Assembly: GCF_027214005.1 (NCBI RefSeq)
Contig: NZ_JAPWGY010000009.1
Span: forward strand, 1 to 64,000
Length of the DNA: 64,000 nt
Direction of reading: 5' to 3'
DNA from: Kiloniella laminariae
GTDB taxonomy: Bacteria > Pseudomonadota > Alphaproteobacteria > Kiloniellales > Kiloniellaceae
The notes under the pieces were generated by a model. It saw nothing but the letters and a program-made list of their open reading frames with translations. It made no database searches and was not told where the DNA came from. Each line of letters starts with the position of its first letter. The first letter of the stretch is position 1. Of the stretch, positions 1 to 7,728 are shown one piece after another. Both the position numbers and the translations under genes were made by a program.

Positions 1-70
1 CGGAGATCACCAGCAACGTCAGAACACCAAACGATAACCGCTTGGCAATCAGACCTATCAAATCACCCAT
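1..70 (-). CDS. ABC transporter permease, N-terminal fragment
   Basis: Only the first 23 codons are in the window. The ATG at 70-68 lies inside the end of the upstream binding-protein gene, overlapping it by 8 bases, which is typical of a translationally coupled operon. The visible peptide starts MGDLIGLIAKRLSFGVLTLL, a basic stretch followed by the start of a hydrophobic segment. This is how DppB/OppB-type permeases begin. The identity is inferred from this N terminus and from the preceding peptide-type binding protein; the rest of the gene lies beyond the window edge. Confidence 0.7.
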   Translation of the reverse strand, partial: MGDLIGLIAKRLSFGVLTLLVIS

Positions 71-1643
71 CAATCCAGACCTGTTCAGGGGCGCGGAAAC
101 CACTCATACCGTAAGTGGCAACATGCTCAAAGCCCTTGATATTTTTGGTGGCTGCATCGAGGTAATCAGCAAACATTGGGATAATGACACTACCTTCATT
201 ACTCACCATGGTCTGCATTTCAGTATAAAGTGCCCGACGTTTGGTCTGATCGAGCTCGGCTCGTGCTTCTACGAGCAATTTATCAAACTTCTCGTTCTTC
301 CAGAAGCCTTCATTCCAGGCTGCATCGGAAGAGAACGCGGTCGAGAACATAAGGTCCGGCGTAATACGTCCACCCCAATAGGAGAAACAGAAATTTTTCT
401 GCATCCAGACATTGGACCAGTAACCATCGTTTGGCTCCCGGACCAAATCGATCGTAATTCCTGCTTTTGAGGCACTCTCCTTGAAGAGAACTGCTGTGTC
501 CACCGCTCCGGCAAAGGCAGCATCAGAAGTGTGCAATGGAATAGTCTGTCCCTCAAATCCGGCTTTCTTAAAGTGGAAAGCAGCTTTATCGGGATCGTAG
601 GTCCGTTGCTCAAGATCAGCGGCAAAATATTGATCAGTAGCAGCGATTGGATGATCATTCCCCACACGACCATAGCCACGCAAGACTGTGTTCAACAGCT
701 GCTCACGGTCGATTGCGTATTTCATTGCCAGGCGCAGATCATTATTATCGAACGGTGCACGGTCTCCCATCATCGGCATCGTGTAGTGCTGAGCGCCGGA
801 TGTTGAGAGAATCTGAACATTCTTGGCACGCTTGAGCAGCGAGAGGGTCTTGGGATCCACCCGGTTGATCAGATGCACCTCACCTGTTTGCAGTGCGGAT
901 GTACGTGCTGCGACATCTTCGATCGCCAGAATTTCCACTGAATCGACATGAGCACGATCAGACTTGAAATAGTTCGGGTTTTTCTTGGCCAGGAAGCGAA
1001 CTCCCGGCTCAAAGCTTTCGATCTGATACCCGCCGGTACCAATACCACTGGCAGGGTCTTCACCTACAGGCATGATCTGGAGATGATAGTCCGACAGCAA
1101 AAACGGCAAATCCGCATTACCGGAAGTCAGGGATACAATAACCTTGTCTTTACCGTCTGCCTTGATCTCTGCCACACCGCCAAGAATTCCCTTGGCACCA
1201 GATTCCGATTTCTCACCCAGATGATGCTGGATTGACCAGACCACATCATCGGCGTCCATTGTTTTACCATTGTGGAACTCCACCCCCTTACGAAGGTTGA
1301 ATACCCACTCCTGGGCTCCTGGCTTGGCTTCCCATCCTTCAGCCAGTTCCGGGGTCGCTTCACCTTTGACATTCACCTCAACAAGGCAGTTGCGTGAAGC
1401 AAAGGTCATAACCTGTGGCATGTACTGTGTAATGGTAGCTGGGTCGAGACTGTCAGTCGTCTGTCCTCCAGCCATCCCCACTTTGAGGTGGCCACCTTTA
1501 ATCGGTGTCGCGTTGGCACTGCTGGAAAGAAGCGTCGTCGCAGCAGCAATGCTCAGGCCCAGAGCCGAAGACTTGGCCATAAAATCACGACGGGTCATTT
1601 TCCCGGTCGCAACAAGAGATTTGTAATACTCAATTTCAGACAT
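63..1643 (-). CDS. Peptide-type ABC transporter substrate-binding protein (family 5), Tat-exported
   Basis: This 526-residue periplasmic solute-binding protein is of the DppA/OppA family (SBP_bac_5), which usually delivers peptides, but also nickel or opines, to an ABC importer. The N terminus carries a twin-arginine signal: TRRDFM at residues 18-23, then a hydrophobic stretch and an Ala-x-Ala-type cleavage region near residue 45. Family features follow: a TPELAEGWE segment near residue 100 and the FHNGKTMDADDVVWS segment near 125. The length is normal for the family. A good ribosome site (GGAG six bases before ATG) supports this start. The permease gene follows with an overlap. TatABC is encoded at 49-50.7 kb. 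A CRP-like palindrome lies about 100 bases upstream. The substrate cannot be read from the sequence. Confidence 0.9.
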   Translation of the reverse strand: MSEIEYYKSLVATGKMTRRDFMAKSSALGLSIAAATTLLSSSANATPIKGGHLKVGMAGGQTTDSLDPATITQYMPQVMTFASRNCLVEVNVKGEATPELAEGWEAKPGAQEWVFNLRKGVEFHNGKTMDADDVVWSIQHHLGEKSESGAKGILGGVAEIKADGKDKVIVSLTSGNADLPFLLSDYHLQIMPVGEDPASGIGTGGYQIESFEPGVRFLAKKNPNYFKSDRAHVDSVEILAIEDVAARTSALQTGEVHLINRVDPKTLSLLKRAKNVQILSTSGAQHYTMPMMGDRAPFDNNDLRLAMKYAIDREQLLNTVLRGYGRVGNDHPIAATDQYFAADLEQRTYDPDKAAFHFKKAGFEGQTIPLHTSDAAFAGAVDTAVLFKESASKAGITIDLVREPNDGYWSNVWMQKNFCFSYWGGRITPDLMFSTAFSSDAAWNEGFWKNEKFDKLLVEARAELDQTKRRALYTEMQTMVSNEGSVIIPMFADYLDAATKNIKGFEHVATYGMSGFRAPEQVWIDG

Positions 1644-2169
1644 GAAGTTCTCCCTACTTGCAAGCCAATATCAGATGAGTTTGGCGGTTAGTTTTTTTAT
1701 TCACTGAAGCTCGCTCTATTTCGAGCCACCCTGTTTTTTTATTATGTGACAAGTTTCACAAATATCGTACTGAAATTTCAAGATATTTTTTTATAAAATG
1801 TCGTGACATAAAAATAATCGAGGCTATGGATAAATAATAACGGGGGGAATTAACCGACGAATTCAAGCAGGATCGTTGAAAAATAATAAAGATTCATTTT
1901 AGCGGTGCAAAAGATTAATAAGCAGCACTAGAGCCCCTACTCCCTATTCTTTTTACCAATAACAACGTGAACAGAAGAATCGCAGGAGTGTTTTTTGCGC
2001 AGATGAGCTGAAGATCAGGATTCTTGTTACAGCCAAATTGAGGAAAGAACCCCGGCAGAAAACTTGAAAACCACGGCTTCTCGCACTATTCACTACAGAA
2101 GCAAAAGACAGAAGCAGGCCCCGGTACCTTCACAGCCCGGTAGATAAAAATGAAAGAAGCAGCATACAG
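1644..2169. other. AT-rich intergenic region between the binding-protein gene and a small ORF
   Basis: This is 526 bases without a convincing gene. It holds the leader of the minus-strand transporter operon, including the CRP-like palindrome at 1745-1760 and a small hairpin (GCTCG...CGAGC) just inside it. On the other side is the upstream region of the small plus-strand gene at 2170. I see no tRNA, repeat or terminator with a clear T-run here. Confidence 0.5.
1745..1760. promoter_or_regulatory. CRP/FNR-family operator-like palindrome
   Basis: The sequence TGTGA-CAAGTT-TCACA matches the core CRP consensus (TGTGA, six bases, TCACA) at all ten specified positions. Its centre is about 109 bases upstream of the transporter binding-protein start codon, in front of a gene type often controlled by catabolite-type regulators. 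Which CRP/FNR-family protein binds, and whether it activates or represses, is inference. Confidence 0.55.
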
Positions 2170-2400
2170 ATGTCCAAACCCAGAAATATTCCTGAAATCC
2201 AGGCCCGACTGGATCTGATCAGCCAGGAGTTGATTGCACTTATTCAAGAATATCAGCTTGATGCCGAAGATCCGCTTGAGGTCATCCCTGTCGCCAGGCA
2301 GAAAATAAATGTTTCTGATGACTATATCCGGTTTCTTGAGTTATCACTCGAGGGGTGTCTTCTGGGGGAAGCGGCCAGCTTCCTTGAAACAGGCAAATAA
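2170..2400 (+). CDS. Small hypothetical protein (76 aa)
   Basis: I do not recognise this 76-residue protein. It is acidic and mostly helical in character (IPEIQARLDLISQELIALI near the start), with no signal peptide, cysteine pair or membrane segment. No strong ribosome site precedes the ATG, which weakens the call. In its favour, a strong hairpin lies ten bases after the stop codon and the next gene is convergent, so the ORF fills a complete transcription unit of its own. Either a real small cytoplasmic protein or a chance ORF is possible; I favour a real gene. Confidence 0.5.
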   Translation: MSKPRNIPEIQARLDLISQELIALIQEYQLDAEDPLEVIPVARQKINVSDDYIRFLELSLEGCLLGEAASFLETGK

Positions 2401-2409
2401 CCCGACGAA

Positions 2410-2437
2410 CCCCGGGCTTTCGTATGAAAGCGCGGGG
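2410..2437. terminator. Hairpin after the 76-aa gene
   Basis: The stem is CCCCG/CGGGG plus GCTTTC/GAAAGC with one G-G mismatch and a 4-base loop (GTAT). It stands ten bases after the stop of the 76-aa gene and before the convergent gene ending at 2498. The following run is only weakly T-rich, so termination efficiency is uncertain. Confidence 0.6.
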
Positions 2438-2497
2438 GTACTTCTTCTGAAAACCTGTCGATACAGATTTAAAAACCCGCCGACGCCAGTTCCCAGA

Positions 2498-3400
2498 TCA
2501 GATACTAAAGCCTTCCGGGCAGCTCAAAGCGATTTCTACATCAGGGGTCATAATTGACATTCCCGTGAGCAGCTTTTGTCCATCCGGGGTTCGCCAGGGT
2601 AAACGCAGACAACGGTACCTGTTTCGGCATCGGGATCCACTATCAAGCGTCATACAGGCATCAACATGCTCGTACTGCGGCAAGCCGGAATGGAGAATAA
2701 CTTCGTACGCCTTACGGATCCACTCACCGTAATCAGGATCAGGTTGCTGATGAATACGGCTTCCAACCGCCACATGCGGCCAATCAGGCCCGTAGACGCC
2801 AATATCCGAGCCAATATGAGTAAATTTTGGTTCTGTATAACCAACATCGGGCTCTATAAAGACAGCCCGGTCAAGCAACCCCTGACGCCGCATAACATCT
2901 GTCGCGGTCTCGGTAAAGAGACCTGAACTTTCACGCCAGCTTTCCAGAATTGGCAGAAATCTTGCTGAAGCTTCTGACGCATCAAAAGAAAGAGAAAAGG
3001 GGTCTTTTGCGACAGCAACATAACGATCCTTTCGCCCTGTTCCTTTTTCGAGGGCGGCAACAGACATCAAACGCATACAAGCAAGCAGAGGCTCCTTGTA
3101 TTCTTCATAAAATCTTCCGTCTGGTCCATATCGAAGACCCAGCTTTATATAGGGGGCTTCCAGCAACAGCGAACCAGCCGTCGACAAGGCTTCATCAGAA
3201 ACAAACCTTGGGTCAAAAGAGAGCGTGATATGCATCAGTTTCTGGTCTGAAATCGCCGAAACCCAGCCAAGTTCCTCGACACAGAGAGCATTCTTCTCAT
3301 CGCCATAACGGGATGAAAAGCTGCCAAACCGATGGAATCTGACGATCGCATCGTCAAAAACTTTACCGAACTCATTGATCAAACGAGTCTGTTTACCCAT
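2498..3400 (-). CDS. Hypothetical protein with PAS-like C-terminal half
   Basis: This is a 300-residue soluble protein with no signal peptide or membrane segment. The second half (about residues 190-295) contains FTHIGSDIGVYG, then PDPDYGEWIRKAYEVIL, and ends with a strand pair around RYRCLRLPWRTPDG and LLTGMSIMTP. This layout resembles the PAS-like sensor domains common in Rhodospirillales single-domain proteins. The first half (residues 1-160) is not recognised. No output domain (kinase, GGDEF, HTH) is present, so if it senses something it must signal through another protein. It is monocistronic, convergent with the 76-aa gene. The PAS assignment is by pattern only; function is unknown. Confidence 0.55.
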   Translation of the reverse strand: MGKQTRLINEFGKVFDDAIVRFHRFGSFSSRYGDEKNALCVEELGWVSAISDQKLMHITLSFDPRFVSDEALSTAGSLLLEAPYIKLGLRYGPDGRFYEEYKEPLLACMRLMSVAALEKGTGRKDRYVAVAKDPFSLSFDASEASARFLPILESWRESSGLFTETATDVMRRQGLLDRAVFIEPDVGYTEPKFTHIGSDIGVYGPDWPHVAVGSRIHQQPDPDYGEWIRKAYEVILHSGLPQYEHVDACMTLDSGSRCRNRYRCLRLPWRTPDGQKLLTGMSIMTPDVEIALSCPEGFSI

Positions 3401-3754
3401 GTACCACCACGAAAGAAGGTCTGTGATAATTTCCCGCTATTGTAACTTTAGACTGATATTTTTGGGAAGAGACTAATCACACTCAAAAGAATTTATTCCT
3501 TCAAATTCATCCACACCCCCACAAAACGACAGATAAGCACCATAAAAACAAAACAGCATCAACAGATAACCAGAATTACCATCGACCGAATACATCATTT
3601 CAAAAGTAAAAAACGAACCATACCACTACTCGAAATCAAGATAAGATTGAAAACAACTCATTTTAACCCACGGTTGAATATTGAATACTAATTTTAACTT
3701 GAGAAAATTTGCGCGTTATGGTAGTTTTACCCAAGCAACCTAGCAAGGCAGATA
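3401..3754. other. AT-rich region upstream of the XRE regulator
   Basis: This stretch separates two divergent genes and must contain both promoters. It is rich in A and T, without a convincing ORF or stable hairpin. A CtrA-like pair TTAA-N7-TTGA lies at 3663-3677 but has one mismatch in an AT-rich background. The XRE gene has an AAGG six bases before its ATG. Confidence 0.4.
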
Positions 3755-4231
3755 ATGAGAAACAAAAAACCACTACCAAAACGGATCACAGGTGTACCAA
3801 ATGCCGTGGACGTCCACGTGGGACAACGGCTTCGGTTGCGCCGCACCTTACTGGGCCTTAGTCAGGAGAAACTTGGCGAAGCCCTGGGACTAACCTTCCA
3901 ACAGGTCCAGAAATATGAACGGGGCACCAACCGCATTGGTGCCAGCAGGCTGTATGACCTGGCCAGAGTCCTGGACATTGAAATAGGATATTTTTTCGAC
4001 GATATGTCCGAAGAAGTATCTCACCGTTCTCCAGGACAAATTCGGGGAATGGCAGAAGAAGGCGAAGAACTCCCATTTGAAAAAGATCCAATGGCCCGAC
4101 GCGAGACCCTGGAGCTTGTGCGCGCCTACTACAAAATCGGGGATCCCTCGGTTCGCCGGCGCCTGCTCGAGATGGCCAAAACCCTTGGCAAGGCCTCTAT
4201 CGATCTGGCAGAAGCCGCTGACGCGGAATAA
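3755..4231 (+). CDS. XRE-family helix-turn-helix transcriptional regulator
   Basis: This 158-residue DNA-binding regulator has an HTH_3 domain at about residues 20-78. The pattern is VGQRLRLRRTLLGLSQEKLG followed by FQQVQKYERGTNRIGASRLY and a short wing ending in DIEIGYFF. This arrangement, with the recognition helix reading QQVQKYERG, is characteristic of a very common alphaproteobacterial regulator type. The acidic C-terminal half (residues 85-158) carries a helical segment rich in Arg and Leu that could mediate oligomerisation. It is transcribed alone and followed by a strong hairpin terminator. Targets are unknown; it may act on its own AT-rich upstream region or on the adjacent phosphotransferase side. 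Confidence 0.9.
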   Translation: MRNKKPLPKRITGVPNAVDVHVGQRLRLRRTLLGLSQEKLGEALGLTFQQVQKYERGTNRIGASRLYDLARVLDIEIGYFFDDMSEEVSHRSPGQIRGMAEEGEELPFEKDPMARRETLELVRAYYKIGDPSVRRRLLEMAKTLGKASIDLAEAADAE

Positions 4232-4244
4232 TTCCCATCAAAAT

Positions 4245-4279
4245 AGAGGGAGCTTTTACTGGCTGTAGAAGCTCCCTCT
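4245..4279. terminator. Bidirectional terminator after the XRE gene
   Basis: An 11-bp perfect stem (AGAGGGAGCTT/AAGCTCCCTCT) with a 13-base loop begins 14 bases after the XRE stop codon. On the minus strand the stem is followed by TATTTTG, so it may also end transcripts coming from the small membrane peptide gene. Confidence 0.75.
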
Positions 4280-4385
4280 TCGTAACAGATGTTACATCTG
4301 ACGCTCCAGCTGCCCCCATAATTATCCCCACAGGGTTTCCTCTGGAAAAAAAACTCTGGAACACCATCGTTTAACCCGGGGGAAA

Positions 4386-4511
4386 TCACTGCGCCATAAC
4401 CTGAAAGGCTGTAAACCAGCCATAAGACAGAACAAACAGAAAAAAACCAAAACTACCAAAAGCCACTAGACTGCTCAGAAAATAATCCAGCATCGTTGTA
4501 TCTTCTCTCAT
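4386..4511 (-). CDS. Small single-span membrane peptide (41 aa)
   Basis: The minus strand encodes MREDTTMLDYFLSSL followed by a strongly hydrophobic aromatic stretch (VAFGSFGFFLFVLSYGW) and a short tail ending FQVMAQ. The ATG has an excellent ribosome site, GGAG six bases upstream, in an otherwise AT-rich spacer. The acidic N terminus and about 22 hydrophobic residues suggest one membrane span. It lies 172 bases downstream of the phosphotransferase gene on the same strand and could be its distal cistron. I do not recognise the family; size and layout recall small subunits or regulators of membrane complexes, but that is only analogy. Confidence 0.6.
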   Translation of the reverse strand: MREDTTMLDYFLSSLVAFGSFGFFLFVLSYGWFTAFQVMAQ

Positions 4512-4683
4512 CTCAATCTCCTGAAGTCGATCTCACATAGGAACATTTCATGAACTTTATGCCAAAAATCACACCACCGAGTCAAGAACAAAAAGAGAAC
4601 AAAGCGAACAAAATAACTATACCTTGAAATTTTTCATTTTATTTCAACCTATTAGCAACATTGATAATTTACAGAAACAGCCA

Positions 4684-6162
4684 TTACAAGTTATGACGTT
4701 CGTCCCCCAACAAAGCCACATAACCAGCCAGGCTTGCCGGGCTTATTATCTCAAGCTTGCTACGGTTCACCCGAAGAAGAAGTTGATACAGCTGCTCTTC
4801 TCGGTCGTAACAACCACTGCGTATCTGGTCCCGCAAGGTTATCAGCTCTGAAGTTTTTACGCTTTCTTCGAAGCTTTCCGGTAAAGAGCTTCCATGACTG
4901 GTACTCGTGAAAACCCTCTGGTTTAGAGCTGCTGCAATCCGGATGATTTTTTTCAGCGCTCTATTGTCCATATCAGTGCCTTGATCAACCAGAGCCTCTT
5001 GCGCCTCTCCCCATAAAGGGAGTGAGTCGATCTGCTGCATCAGATGTTGCAAAATATCTTTCTCCCTCGCCCAGGAACCTGACAACAGCTCTGATACCAA
5101 TGCAGATACTGTAATTTCTTTATCACGGGTTACAGCATTATTTTGTGTTTTGCCCTTCCAGGAAAAGGGCGCTGTCATCTCCAGCAGCATATCTTCGATT
5201 TCCAGCGGGCGGATCAAACCGGTCAACCCCAATTCCAGATCCTTCTCACCACCGCTATAGTTTCGCTCCCCCTGCTGCATGGCAATCACCAGCCATCGCA
5301 ACAGCGCCATCACTTCCCAGAATTTGACACGCTCCGGATCGACGTCCTCGCCGCTGACAGCCCTGTATCCCTGATAAAAGCTGTCTCTGCTGGCAATCCC
5401 ACCTGCTGGCGTCCCCTCATAACCATAGCGCCAGCAACGGGCACAAAACCAGCCGAGGTCACTATACGGATCTCCCCAGCCAGAAAACTCCCAATCGAGA
5501 AGTCCCGTCAGCCTTTCCTGATCAACCAGATAGTTCGCTGTCCGGAAATCTCCGTGAACCAAAACCTGAACTGACGAACGACAATAATCCGTCTGGCTCA
5601 AACACCAGCGCATGGCCCATTCAGCCACGGGGCGAACCATGCCCGGCTGATCGAAGAATGCCCGGTACTGCCGAATAAGAGAGCTGACCGGATCAGGAGC
5701 GAGGCGCTTCAAAAAAGGTAAATTTACGGGAGACAAGCGATGTATAGCTGCCAGTTCTCGCCCAAGCTCAACCGCCAGCTCTTCTCGCCTTGCTCCGGCA
5801 CGTATTCTGGCAAAATCCGTCGTTCCTGGCAGATACTCCATCAGAATAAACGGCTTGCCAATGATCTCTGTGTCCTGACACAGGGCAATCGGCCTTGGGG
5901 TCTTTATGCCGGCAGCATGAACATAAGACAAAACAGCATATTCATCGGCCTTCTTGTGACTGCCAGCAACCAGGGTTGCTGCGTCGGTACGCAAAACCAG
6001 ACTTCCTGTTTTTCCATCAGCACAAGAATAGTCCAGGCGCAGATTTTCCTGAATCGCCCCTCCGGACATTGTGATGATTCTCTCAATCACCAGCCCTTGA
6101 CGCGCCAGTGTCTGCCCCACAAAATCAGCCAGCGCGGTTACCTTGTTCACATCTTCCAGCAA
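4684..6162 (-). CDS. APH-type phosphotransferase with C-terminal DUF6285-like domain
   Basis: The N-terminal 320 residues form an aminoglycoside phosphotransferase/choline kinase-like fold. The Brenner motif HGDFRTANYLV (about residues 205-215) supplies the catalytic Asp and Asn, and LLDWEFSGWGDPYSDLGW supplies the metal-binding Asp. This subtype is common in alpha- and betaproteobacteria near acyl-CoA dehydrogenases and usually has an unknown small-molecule substrate; it is not evidence of antibiotic resistance. Residues 350-492 resemble the DUF6285 domain (for example LITLRDQIRSGCYDREEQLY), normally a separate small protein encoded beside the kinase. Here the two are one polypeptide. Divergent from the FrnE-like gene. 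The kinase call is firm; the DUF6285 assignment is moderate. Confidence 0.8.
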   Translation of the reverse strand: MLEDVNKVTALADFVGQTLARQGLVIERIITMSGGAIQENLRLDYSCADGKTGSLVLRTDAATLVAGSHKKADEYAVLSYVHAAGIKTPRPIALCQDTEIIGKPFILMEYLPGTTDFARIRAGARREELAVELGRELAAIHRLSPVNLPFLKRLAPDPVSSLIRQYRAFFDQPGMVRPVAEWAMRWCLSQTDYCRSSVQVLVHGDFRTANYLVDQERLTGLLDWEFSGWGDPYSDLGWFCARCWRYGYEGTPAGGIASRDSFYQGYRAVSGEDVDPERVKFWEVMALLRWLVIAMQQGERNYSGGEKDLELGLTGLIRPLEIEDMLLEMTAPFSWKGKTQNNAVTRDKEITVSALVSELLSGSWAREKDILQHLMQQIDSLPLWGEAQEALVDQGTDMDNRALKKIIRIAAALNQRVFTSTSHGSSLPESFEESVKTSELITLRDQIRSGCYDREEQLYQLLLRVNRSKLEIISPASLAGYVALLGDERHNL

Positions 6163-6274
6163 TTATCTGCCTCAACCCGATCTGTTTCCCTGACGCAGAC
6201 ATAGCAAAGAGAAGCTCGACAACAAAGCCGGATAATGCACACTCAGCACTTCATTTTGAAAGCAGCCGACCACG

Positions 6275-6925
6275 ATGACAAAAGCGACCATTGAAATTGA
6301 TATCTATTCCGACCCGATCTGTCCCTGGTGCTACATCGGACTGAAACGCTTTCGCAAGGCCCAGACCATGCGGCCAGATTTTGAGGTCAAAACCCGCTGG
6401 CTTACCTTTCAACTCAATCCTGACATGCCACTGGAGGGAATGGAACGCCAGAGCTATCTGGACAACAAATTTGGCGGGCGGGACAACGCAACGCAGTTTT
6501 ACGATCAAATCGCCGCCACAGGGTATGAGGAAGGCATCGATTTCAAATTCGACCTAATCAAAAAAACGCCCAACACGGTCGATGCCCATCGCCTGTCCAT
6601 TTTTGCCCGCAGCCAGAACAGACAGGATGCCCTTATGGAACGCCTGTTCGAATACTATTTCCTTGAAGGACAAAATATTGGTGACCGAAATGTCTTGCTG
6701 GAAATTGCAAAAGCAAGCGGATTGACAGATGCAGAGAAATACCTCGACAGCGATCAAGGCCATGAAGAGGTGCTCTTTACAGACCAGAATGCCCGGTCAC
6801 TGGGATTAAATGGCGTTCCCTGTTTTATCGTCAATCGCCAACACATCCTTCCCGGCGCCCAGAACGCAGATACATTGGCCCAGATGCTCGATATCGGCTA
6901 TCAGCAACAGCTTGAACAATCATAA
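6275..6925 (+). CDS. DsbA-family FrnE-like oxidoreductase
   Basis: This 216-residue cytoplasmic thioredoxin-fold protein of the DsbA/FrnE group has the redox motif CPWC at residues 16-19 directly after the first strand (IDIYSDP). An inserted helical domain follows, then the cis-proline region GVPCFIVN near residue 180. There is no signal peptide, as is usual for FrnE, which acts on thiols in the cytoplasm and is sometimes linked to oxidative stress. The length fits the family. It is followed after 23 bases by the metallophosphoesterase gene on the same strand, so the two are probably co-transcribed. The substrate is unknown. Confidence 0.88.
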   Translation: MTKATIEIDIYSDPICPWCYIGLKRFRKAQTMRPDFEVKTRWLTFQLNPDMPLEGMERQSYLDNKFGGRDNATQFYDQIAATGYEEGIDFKFDLIKKTPNTVDAHRLSIFARSQNRQDALMERLFEYYFLEGQNIGDRNVLLEIAKASGLTDAEKYLDSDQGHEEVLFTDQNARSLGLNGVPCFIVNRQHILPGAQNADTLAQMLDIGYQQQLEQS

Positions 6926-6948
6926 CCGCTGGCAGGAACACAAGAGCA

Positions 6949-7668
6949 ATGCAAGTCGCAATCATCTCTGATATACACGGCAACCTTCTCGCTCTGGAAA
7001 CAGTCATGCGGGAAATCAACCAACGCAAACCGGACTTTGTACTCAATCTCGGAGATTGTGTTTCCGGGCCTTTCTGGCCAAAGGAAACTTTTGAATACCT
7101 GCAAGATCTCGACATACCGACCGTCCGGGGCAATCATGACCGCTGGCTTGACGAACGCACAGCGGAACAGATCAATCCCGGGTATGACTTTGGCCATCGT
7201 TCTCTGGACGCCGGACACCGCAAGATCCTTGGGGCGTTGCCAGCACGCCTCATGATCGAACAGGATATTCTCGCCTTTCACGGCACACCGCTCGATGACA
7301 CAAAGTACCTGCTGGAAGATAATGTCGAAGGGCGCCTGGCTCTGGCCAGAGGCCGCGATGTTCATGCCCGGATCGGCGATCAGTTCAACGCCAGCCTTTA
7401 TCTTTGCGGACACAGCCATCTGGCCCATATCGCCACAGGACCAAAGGGAAGCACCATTATCAATCCCGGCAGCGTCGGCTGTCCCCGTTATGCCGACAGC
7501 GACGCGCCCCTTGAAGCGGAGAGCGGTTCGGCACATGCTCGCTTTGCCATTGCAACGAAAACAGAGAAGCGCTGGTCGGTAGAGCTCATCGCGCTGGATT
7601 ACGACTGGGGCAAGGTCGCAGCCCGTGCCCGTGAAAACGGCTATCCCTCCTGGGCTCAGGTCTATTAA
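6949..7668 (+). CDS. Calcineurin-like metallophosphoesterase (YfcE/MJ0936-like)
   Basis: All five metallophosphoesterase motifs are visible in this 239-residue protein: Asp8 and His10 in SDIHGN, Asp36 in GDCVSG, GNHD at residues 61-64, the FHGTP segment near residue 112, and GHSHLAH near 145. These bind two metal ions that activate water to cleave phosphomono- or diesters. The protein is cytoplasmic. The closest characterised relatives are small phosphodiesterases with broad in vitro activity, so the natural substrate cannot be named. It probably shares a transcript with the FrnE-like gene upstream and runs convergently into mfd. Confidence 0.88.
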   Translation: MQVAIISDIHGNLLALETVMREINQRKPDFVLNLGDCVSGPFWPKETFEYLQDLDIPTVRGNHDRWLDERTAEQINPGYDFGHRSLDAGHRKILGALPARLMIEQDILAFHGTPLDDTKYLLEDNVEGRLALARGRDVHARIGDQFNASLYLCGHSHLAHIATGPKGSTIINPGSVGCPRYADSDAPLEAESGSAHARFAIATKTEKRWSVELIALDYDWGKVAARARENGYPSWAQVY

Positions 7669-7728
7669 TCACCTGACAGAAAACCCTAATCCATAAACAC
7701 ATAAACTAACTTCAATAAATTGTAATTC

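Larger units (their letters stand above)
4232..4683. other. Intergenic region holding a terminator and a 41-aa membrane peptide gene
   Basis: The region between the XRE gene and the end of the phosphotransferase gene contains the hairpin at 4245-4279 and the small minus-strand gene at 4386-4511, described separately. The remaining part (4512-4683) is AT-rich; I see nothing else in it. Confidence 0.5.

Noticed and set aside
3663-3677. TTAA-N7-TTGA before the XRE gene as a CtrA site
   Set aside because: One mismatch in an AT-rich region; not distinguishable from chance.
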